Part shown: positions 5,751 through 11,725 of the stretch, in pieces | How the letters are laid out: each line of letters begins with the position of its first letter | Position numbering within the stretch: position 1 is the first letter of the stretch | From: Akkermansiaceae bacterium | GTDB lineage: Bacteria; Verrucomicrobiota; Verrucomicrobiia; Verrucomicrobiales; Akkermansiaceae | Length of the DNA stretch: 17,443 nt | NCBI GenBank assembly: GCA_028293225.1 | Contig: JAQGPE010000056.1 | Location: 1-17,443, forward strand | Direction: 5' to 3' | Notes under the pieces: generated by a model | Database searches by the model: none | Seen by the model: only the letters and a program-made list of their open reading frames with translations | What the model was told of the DNA's origin: nothing | Position numbers and translations under genes: made by a program

Positions 5751-7748
5751 CTATGGGGTGACGATCCAGATCTCGGAGCGGCGGTTGCGGGCCTTGCCCT
5801 CCTCGGTGCTGTTGCTGTCGACCGGCAACTGATCACCCATGCCGGCGGTCTTCGCATCCAGACCGGAGCGGCGCAACTCCGTCGCGACCGCCTCGGCCCG
5901 GCGCTGGGACAGCGGCAGATTGACGGCCCCGCCGCCGGTATTGTCGGTGAAGCCGAGGATCACCACCCGTGCATTCGGGAAGTCACGCGCGATCTGTGGC
6001 GGCACCCGTTCGAGGTCCCCGAGAGCCTTGAGGTCGAAACGATCTTCACCGGTGGCGAAGCGGAAATTCGTCGAGAGCCGCTGAGCGCCGGAGATCTTCT
6101 TCAAGCCGGTGGCCTGCGCCAGAGCCGCGAGGATCCGCGGATCCAGATCCCCTGCCATCGGACGCAGCCGCAGATCGACAAAGCCCTGCTGGCCGACCAG
6201 ATCCTGCCCGGCCGGAGAGGTGATGAATTTCACCAGATCGACCGCATCCCGAGACGATGACGGCGAGTTCCAGGCCACAATGCGGAAGGAGAACTTGTAG
6301 TCTTCCGTGGCGATCGTGAACGGACTTGGCTTCAGTGCGGCGGCATTGGGAGCGGCCTGATAAGCGAGCCGCTTGGCACGGATGTTCGAGCCCTCATTGT
6401 GATACAATCCGACTCCGATCGCACTGATGTCGGAGAGCACCGCATCCGCCGCGCGACGATCGGAGCTGCTCGAAAGCGAGATGCCGAAGCGTGTCGCCGC
6501 GGCCTGCTCAGCGCTGCCCTGAACCCCGCCGAGGAAATTCTGGCCGCGCTGGAGATCCTCCGCACTCAGACGATCCAGCCGGTTGTCGGGATGCACCACG
6601 AAGGTCAGCGCATCCATGGCGATCACCTGCGCGTTCGAATGCGAATCCATCGCCGCGCCTGAGAAGGAACTGGAGAATTTCTGCCGCTGCAGCGTGCCCG
6701 GCTGCAGATCTGAAATCACCAGATCCGCTTTCTTTTCAGCCAGCCGGTCGAAGGCGCCGTCGCCCGGGATCCGCTCGACGATCACCCGGCGCGTCACGCC
6801 GGCGCTTGGCCGCGAGGTAAAGAACGACTTGCCGTTGGCCACGACGACCTCGCCCTTTTCGCGGCCCTTCAGAATCGGCACCACCAGGGTATCGGCGAGG
6901 TCACCGGTCACCGCGATTTTCAACGTCGCCTGCTCGGCGGAGAAAGGCTCCGCGACGGCGGATTTATAGGTCGCCAGCGTGGCCTCGAATTTCGCGATCG
7001 CCGCGTCGAGATCCTTCGAAGATACCGCGGGCCGGGCGGTCGCTCCACCGCTTGAATTCTTCGCCAACCGGGCAGCGCGGCCGAGGCCTTGTTCGATCTC
7101 CTCCTGCAGGGCGGCACAGTCCGGCGCAAGCTTGCTGCCGCCCGTCGTCGTGACCCGGGTGGTCAGCGACTCCGCGCGATCCCCGGCCTCCTGAAACGAG
7201 CTCATCAGGGCGGAAGCATCCGCTTTCACCGTCGCTCCGGCCGGAGAGGCACTGAAGGATTGCTCAAGCTGCGAGCGCTGCTGCTTGAGGCGCGCGAAGT
7301 CCTCGCGCTCCTTCGCCACCGCCGGCGCATCGGCATTTTGAATGGCGGACGCGAGACGATCCTCGGCCGCCGCCAGCTTCGCCGGCATCTGGTTCAATAC
7401 CTCGGCGGCATTGGCAAGCGAAGGGTCGGCCTGGGGCTTTCCCTCAAGATCGGTTAGACGACTTTCCAATTGCTGGACCTCGGCCTGCAGCCCGGCCAGC
7501 TCCTTCTTGAGCGGGTCCTTTTTGAAGGCAAGCAGAGCAATGATCGCCACCACCGCGACTGCGGCGCCGAGCGCTCCCAACCGCACCTTCGGATTGAGCG
7601 CCTGGTACCAGGGGACCTCTTCCGCATAGATCTCGCACGCCGGCGAGAGCACGCAGTGGCCCTCCCATTCGACCTTCGACACGATCTCCCTGGTCCGCGA
7701 AAGTTCGCAGAGGTGGTCGGGATTCCCGCAGCGGTAGAAGCGAGCCAT
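5751..7748 (-). CDS. Membrane-anchored zinc-ribbon / PstS-like binding domain / OmpA-domain protein
   Basis: A 665-residue modular protein. Residues 1-45 have four cysteines (7, 14, 32, 38) spaced like a zinc ribbon, presumably cytoplasmic. One membrane helix spans 57-75, and a coiled coil follows (about 78-105). Ala/Glu-rich helical sequence continues to about 260. Residues of about 268-530 resemble a PstS-type periplasmic solute-binding domain: a first strand LKIAVTGDLA, ADLVISDLQPG, FVVHPDNRLDRLSAEDL, and FITSPAGQDLVGQQGFV near the end. Residues 560-665 are an OmpA-like domain with ILGFTDNTGG, LSQRRAEAVATELRRSGL, GMGDQLPV and KARNRRSEIWI, complete enough to bind peptidoglycan. It starts one base after the stop of the tubulin-like gene, so translation is probably coupled. 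PBP-OmpA fusions are known in bacteria; the zinc ribbon at the cytoplasmic end is the unusual part. The ligand is unknown; phosphate is only a guess from fold similarity. Confidence 0.78.
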   Translation of the reverse strand: MARFYRCGNPDHLCELSRTREIVSKVEWEGHCVLSPACEIYAEEVPWYQALNPKVRLGALGAAVAVVAIIALLAFKKDPLKKELAGLQAEVQQLESRLTDLEGKPQADPSLANAAEVLNQMPAKLAAAEDRLASAIQNADAPAVAKEREDFARLKQQRSQLEQSFSASPAGATVKADASALMSSFQEAGDRAESLTTRVTTTGGSKLAPDCAALQEEIEQGLGRAARLAKNSSGGATARPAVSSKDLDAAIAKFEATLATYKSAVAEPFSAEQATLKIAVTGDLADTLVVPILKGREKGEVVVANGKSFFTSRPSAGVTRRVIVERIPGDGAFDRLAEKKADLVISDLQPGTLQRQKFSSSFSGAAMDSHSNAQVIAMDALTFVVHPDNRLDRLSAEDLQRGQNFLGGVQGSAEQAAATRFGISLSSSSDRRAADAVLSDISAIGVGLYHNEGSNIRAKRLAYQAAPNAAALKPSPFTIATEDYKFSFRIVAWNSPSSSRDAVDLVKFITSPAGQDLVGQQGFVDLRLRPMAGDLDPRILAALAQATGLKKISGAQRLSTNFRFATGEDRFDLKALGDLERVPPQIARDFPNARVVILGFTDNTGGGAVNLPLSQRRAEAVATELRRSGLDAKTAGMGDQLPVDSNSTEEGKARNRRSEIWIVTP

Positions 7749-7749
7749 A

Positions 7750-10704
7750 TCAGCCTAGGATACCGTTGAGTTGATTGCGCAGGCCGCTCCAGTGCTGGAA
7801 CTCCGGCGAGGTCGGCTTGTGCTGGGCGAGCATCCGTTCCTCCTCGGTGCGGACCGCGTCCTTGAGCTTGCTGCGGACAGCCGGCTCCAGCCTGGCAAGG
7901 CCGTCGCCGACGCGATCGCCAACCTTGTACATGAGCGGAATGCTGGCGCTGCTCATCACCGCTTCGATCGTCTTGCCGATCGACTCGACATCGGTGCCGT
8001 TCGGGCCTTCGTAAACCAGGAAGACGCCATTCTCATCGACCGCCACGGCGGGTACCGGCAGGCGCTGGCCCAGCCATAGTTCGGCTTCCAGTTTCTGCTT
8101 CAGCGTCTCCGGCTTCGGCAGGAAGAGTTCCGTCCTTTTTCCCTGCTCGCCGTCGGGATCGATGTTGCAGAAGTAGAGCAGATTGTTGGTCGAGTTCTGC
8201 TTCGCGGCGGTGGTGTACTTGTTCGCGAGTTCCTTGGCCGTGGTCGAGAAACGCGCGGCCATCCAGTAGTCCATGACCAGAAGGCGCAACTGGGTCACGT
8301 CGTCGTGAGTGTAGACGTCCGTGACGTAGGAGACGCCGGCGGGAATCACCTGCGCGAAGGCATCGCGCAGCTTGTCGGCAAAAGCGTGCTTGGGGATGCC
8401 GAGCACCATCACCCGCTTGGGCATGGAGGGAACGCCGACGCCACCTCCGAGCAGGACCGCGGGCTGGATTTCACCAGGATCGAGATGGAGGCTGGAAGCG
8501 GCCAGTTCGACGAACTCCTTCGCCTCGCGGATCAACTGGGCATCGTTGCCGGTGAAGCGCTGCTGCAGGTAGTCGAGCAGCGAGGCGTTCAGGACCGTCT
8601 TGATGGTGCCGGCCGAGACGAATTCATGGTGCACGGCGGCGACGCGATCGGCCGCGATCTGGCGGAGATCGTTGTCGATAGCCTCCAGGCTCTGGCCGGC
8701 GACGCCCTTGATCTGTTCATCCTGGAAGCGGGAAAGCTTCAGGTGATCGGGAATCAGCTTCAGGCGCATCGCGTGGGCGGCCTGCGACTGGTGAGCCTGG
8801 TGCTTGCGCAGCTCCTCGCGGAAACGCTCCACCGCCACGATGTCGAACTCGTAGCGGTTGGCGCCGTCGCCGTTCTGCATCGAGCGCAGTTCCTTGATGA
8901 TCTCATCGCGCTCCGAAACCGCCTCCGTCTTCAGCAGATGAGCTGTCTGAATGGTCACCATGTACGACGCGGATAGTTTCTGCACTTCACCCAGCAGGTC
9001 CTTCTGCAGCTCGACATCCTGCTCACGGCAGAGATCGGCGAAATGGAAGCCATACTGGGCGATGAGATCCTTCGACTGCGCCTTCAACAGGGCAGTATCC
9101 TTGCCGGCGAGGCGGGAAAGCCGGGTCAGTTTCGTCCACTCCAGCTTGCGCGCATCGCAGCGCTGCGAAAGCTTCACCCGCTGGTTGCTGATTTCCGATT
9201 CGGTGGCGATCTGGTGCCGCAGCGCTTCACCGAGGGAGGCCAGCAGTCCGGGAAGCTGATTGAGCCCGATGGGATGCGCGGCGTCCTTCCAGGTGCGGGT
9301 CAGGAGTTCATCGACCTCGGTCATCAGTTCCTTGATCACCGAGCGACGGTTGGCGCCAATGTTCTGGAAAAACGTCTTGGTCCCGCCGCCACGGAATTCC
9401 TTGGCGAAAAACTCGGCGTATTTTGTCTCCAGCCCTTCGATGGTTTTCTGATCCGCATCGGAGTTCAGGACTCCCTTCTCAAGGGTCTCGAATTCCTTGC
9501 GCAACTCAGCCGCAAAGGCATCGCGCGAGGTCGCCAGCGAGCGCTGGTTCAGGAGCGTGAGGAGCGTGCTGCGCATCGAGCCGAGCCGTTGCTCCAGCAG
9601 GTCGATGGTGGCATCGGAGTAACCGGTGACTTCCTGCCAGTTGTTGAAGAGCATCTGATTGATGCCGGCGATCACCAGGTCCAGCGACACCGCCTCGGTG
9701 ATCTTTTCGCTCGGCACTTCCCAACGGCGCATGCCGCTGCTCGCGAAGCGATAGCTGCGCTCCGGCCGCTGGACCGGCTCGCCTGGGAAGGTGGCCAGGA
9801 TGTCCTCGCCCGTGAGCGCTTTCTGACAGCTCGGGGAAAGACCGCCGGAAGCGAAGGAATACAGTCGCTCGAAGCAGGACTCCGTGGCGATGCGGATCTG
9901 GTTGTCCAGCGGCTGGTTCACGTTGCGCGAATTCAGGCTGGAAAACAGCGAGAGACTCGTGACCGGATCGTTCTGCTCAAAGGGAGCGCCAGCATGCTGG
10001 GAACCGAGTTGGGTGGGCCGCAGACGGCCGCAGACCAGCGCATTGAGGTCGCGGAGGGCGGCGTACTGGTTCTGGTAGAAATAGCCCACATCCGCCGCGG
10101 CGCCCTCATTGTGGGTGATGTAGAGATACAGGAAAATCGGGAAGCCGGACTGGGTGTCGCCATTCGGAAACTGGCTGCGGATCGAGGTCACCAGGTCGAC
10201 GATGCCGCCGCTGCCGGTGCCGCCCGCGAGCGAGGCGAAAATGTGGAACCAGCATTGGTGCGCGGCTCCGCGGGTCAGGGTTGCGACCTGATCCTGCACC
10301 CCGCGGTTGATTTGATCGGCATTGTTGGCAAACAGCAGGCGCCCGAAACGGCGGCGCTGGTTCGCCCCCTGGATCTGCCGGTTGCCCGCGAGGTAACTGT
10401 CGACCACCGAGGTCTCGCCGATCCACGGCGCGACGTCCGGACGGATGGCCAGGCCGCCGGCTTGGGAGAGCCGGTCCAGCGAAAGCATCTGCCGCTGGGT
10501 CAGCGAGAGATCCTTGCCGAAGTACTTCCACGCCTTGCCGCTGTTCCAGACGTCACTGCTGGAGTCGATGGAAAGGAATTCCCAGTTCTGCCCGAGCTCC
10601 CGGATCTGCGTCACGTCCTTGGAGCGCTGCTCCATGACCTTCCGCAGTTCCGCCAGACTCCGGCCGCCCTGTCCGCCAAGGCCGATGAAGAGATGATTTC
10701 GCAT
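7750..10704 (-). CDS. Large tubulin/FtsZ-superfamily protein (Tubulin_2-like)
   Basis: A 984-residue cytoplasmic protein without a signal peptide or membrane helix. The N-terminus FIGLGGQGG (residues 6-14) matches the first nucleotide loop of tubulins and FtsZ, LSIDSS (44-49) the second strand with an acidic residue, and FASLAGGTGSGG (156-167) the GGGTGSG signature that binds GTP phosphates. Asn and Asp residues in QNQYAALRDLNAL (211-223) fall where the superfamily contacts guanine. After about residue 300 the sequence is long, charged and helical (to about 720). A final region of mixed character contains KRVMVLGIP and TNNLLYFCNIDPDGE. FtsZ has about 350-400 residues, so this is much larger and fits the divergent 'tubulin-like' family rather than division FtsZ. 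I do not see a clear T7 catalytic loop (NxDxxD/E), so GTP hydrolysis on polymerisation is unproven. It lies 35 bases after the small membrane protein gene. Confidence 0.82.
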   Translation of the reverse strand: MRNHLFIGLGGQGGRSLAELRKVMEQRSKDVTQIRELGQNWEFLSIDSSSDVWNSGKAWKYFGKDLSLTQRQMLSLDRLSQAGGLAIRPDVAPWIGETSVVDSYLAGNRQIQGANQRRRFGRLLFANNADQINRGVQDQVATLTRGAAHQCWFHIFASLAGGTGSGGIVDLVTSIRSQFPNGDTQSGFPIFLYLYITHNEGAAADVGYFYQNQYAALRDLNALVCGRLRPTQLGSQHAGAPFEQNDPVTSLSLFSSLNSRNVNQPLDNQIRIATESCFERLYSFASGGLSPSCQKALTGEDILATFPGEPVQRPERSYRFASSGMRRWEVPSEKITEAVSLDLVIAGINQMLFNNWQEVTGYSDATIDLLEQRLGSMRSTLLTLLNQRSLATSRDAFAAELRKEFETLEKGVLNSDADQKTIEGLETKYAEFFAKEFRGGGTKTFFQNIGANRRSVIKELMTEVDELLTRTWKDAAHPIGLNQLPGLLASLGEALRHQIATESEISNQRVKLSQRCDARKLEWTKLTRLSRLAGKDTALLKAQSKDLIAQYGFHFADLCREQDVELQKDLLGEVQKLSASYMVTIQTAHLLKTEAVSERDEIIKELRSMQNGDGANRYEFDIVAVERFREELRKHQAHQSQAAHAMRLKLIPDHLKLSRFQDEQIKGVAGQSLEAIDNDLRQIAADRVAAVHHEFVSAGTIKTVLNASLLDYLQQRFTGNDAQLIREAKEFVELAASSLHLDPGEIQPAVLLGGGVGVPSMPKRVMVLGIPKHAFADKLRDAFAQVIPAGVSYVTDVYTHDDVTQLRLLVMDYWMAARFSTTAKELANKYTTAAKQNSTNNLLYFCNIDPDGEQGKRTELFLPKPETLKQKLEAELWLGQRLPVPAVAVDENGVFLVYEGPNGTDVESIGKTIEAVMSSASIPLMYKVGDRVGDGLARLEPAVRSKLKDAVRTEEERMLAQHKPTSPEFQHWSGLRNQLNGILG

Positions 10705-10739
10705 AGTCGCGTGATCTTTAGAAATGATTCAGTGAGCCG

Positions 10740-11525
10740 TCAGACCTTCGGGTTTTCCTTGATGTCTGCGAGCGCCCGGACGGCGACCAGGATCGCCTGG
10801 GCCAGGAGCAGAACCACCACGACTGAGATAAGGGTGTTTTCCAGGCTGGCCAACGGACTCTTCAACTCGGCGATCGCATGGTCGACCGCATAGGAAGCCT
10901 GGGCCGAAAGCGCGTTGCGCACCCAGTTGTTGGACGGGTTCACGATCATCGGATACGCGGCCCCGGAGCTTTCGCCGGAGGAGGTCGTCTCCGCGGCGAC
11001 GCTGGCAGGATCCCTGATACTGAGCGGCGCGCCATAACGAAAGGGATCCTTGGTCTGGAGTTGCGGACTCGCCGCCTCCGCGGCCGCCATCGCCAGCATG
11101 CGGGCCTCGGTGTCGTTGTTCAGGCGCAGTTCATTGCCGCCCTCCGCGGGCGGAGTCAGACCCTCCTGGCCGCCCAGCGGTTGAAGCTTATCCCAGGCCT
11201 TGCGGAACATCTGACGGTTGTTCTCTCCGGAAGCCGTGATCTGTTGCTTGATCAGTTCCCGCTGCTGGCCGAGCCAAATGACCGACAGGCTGGTCGCCTT
11301 CCACTGCAACAGCAGTAACGCGATGACCAGGGCCACCACCAGGTTGATCACCGGTTGCGCACCGCTGCCGGAAAAGCCCCACCGGCGGTTCCAGGCCGAG
11401 CCCCAGTAGCGCCCGATCAACAGGAACGAGACGAGGAAGCCGGCGACGGCAATGAGGATCGCCACGAGATCGAAATGCCCGAGGGTGAATTTTGTGACGA
11501 AGACCAGAGAATCAAAAAATGTCAT
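10740..11525 (-). CDS. Small membrane protein of unknown function, first gene of the tubulin-like operon
   Basis: I do not recognise the family. The 261 residues have three predicted membrane helices: about 20-38, 59-73 and 231-249. Between helices 2 and 3 is a roughly 155-residue hydrophilic region, partly helical (Gln/Glu/Arg-rich near 88-110) and partly low-complexity Pro/Ser/Gly-rich sequence. The C-terminus is short and charged. Under a simple topology the large loop and the N-terminus lie on opposite sides or the loop lies outside, but charge bias does not decide this clearly. It begins the operon, 35 bases ahead of the tubulin-like gene, which suggests a membrane receptor or anchor for that protein. 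That role is inference. No Shine-Dalgarno site is visible before the ATG. It could also be a distant helper subunit of the MotA/MotB-like pair. Confidence 0.7.
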   Translation of the reverse strand: MTFFDSLVFVTKFTLGHFDLVAILIAVAGFLVSFLLIGRYWGSAWNRRWGFSGSGAQPVINLVVALVIALLLLQWKATSLSVIWLGQQRELIKQQITASGENNRQMFRKAWDKLQPLGGQEGLTPPAEGGNELRLNNDTEARMLAMAAAEAASPQLQTKDPFRYGAPLSIRDPASVAAETTSSGESSGAAYPMIVNPSNNWVRNALSAQASYAVDHAIAELKSPLASLENTLISVVVVLLLAQAILVAVRALADIKENPKV

Positions 11526-11613
11526 TTGATCGAGGAGTAGCTGAACATTCAGACCCGGGAAGCAGCCCCGTCAAGCAGACACCGGAAGGAGGGAAGACTA
11601 ACAGAGCGGTCGC

Positions 11614-11641
11614 AGTATAGACGCGATCCCACGTCTGGCCA
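11614..11641 (-). promoter_or_regulatory. Possible promoter of the five-gene tubulin-like operon
   Basis: On the minus strand TGGCCA (11641-11636, four of six matches to TTGACA) stands 16 bases before TATACT (11619-11614, five of six matches to TATAAT). It lies just after the gyrA terminator and about 90 bases before the first ATG of the operon. The position is right, the -35 box is poor, and sigma-factor preferences in this organism are unknown. Confidence 0.35.
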
Positions 11642-11666
11642 TTCATAGACTGTAAAAACAAAGTAA

Positions 11667-11692
11667 CCCGGCTCCATTTAACTGGAGCCGGG
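11667..11692 (-). terminator. Intrinsic terminator after gyrA
   Basis: On the minus strand a ten-base perfect stem (cccggctcca, six-base loop gttaaa, tggagccggg) is followed by ttactttgttttt. It lies 33 bases beyond the gyrA stop. The T tract is interrupted but rich. It separates the gyrase genes from the tubulin-like operon, which therefore should have its own promoter. Confidence 0.75.
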
Positions 11693-11725
11693 TCAAGATT
11701 GAAACATGCTGGACGGTTTTTCCGC

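Noticed and set aside
7750..10704. Cell-division FtsZ
   Set aside because: Length, divergent signature and context (no ftsA, ftsQ or mur genes) do not fit.
9043..10893. A 616-codon open frame on the plus strand opposite the tubulin-like gene
   Set aside because: Same composition effect; no motifs, and it crosses the gap and the start of the neighbouring minus-strand gene.
3279..11525. A Zorya defence system
   Set aside because: Only the stator pair matches; no ZorC, ZorD helicase/nuclease or ZorE gene is present, and the other three genes are not Zorya parts.
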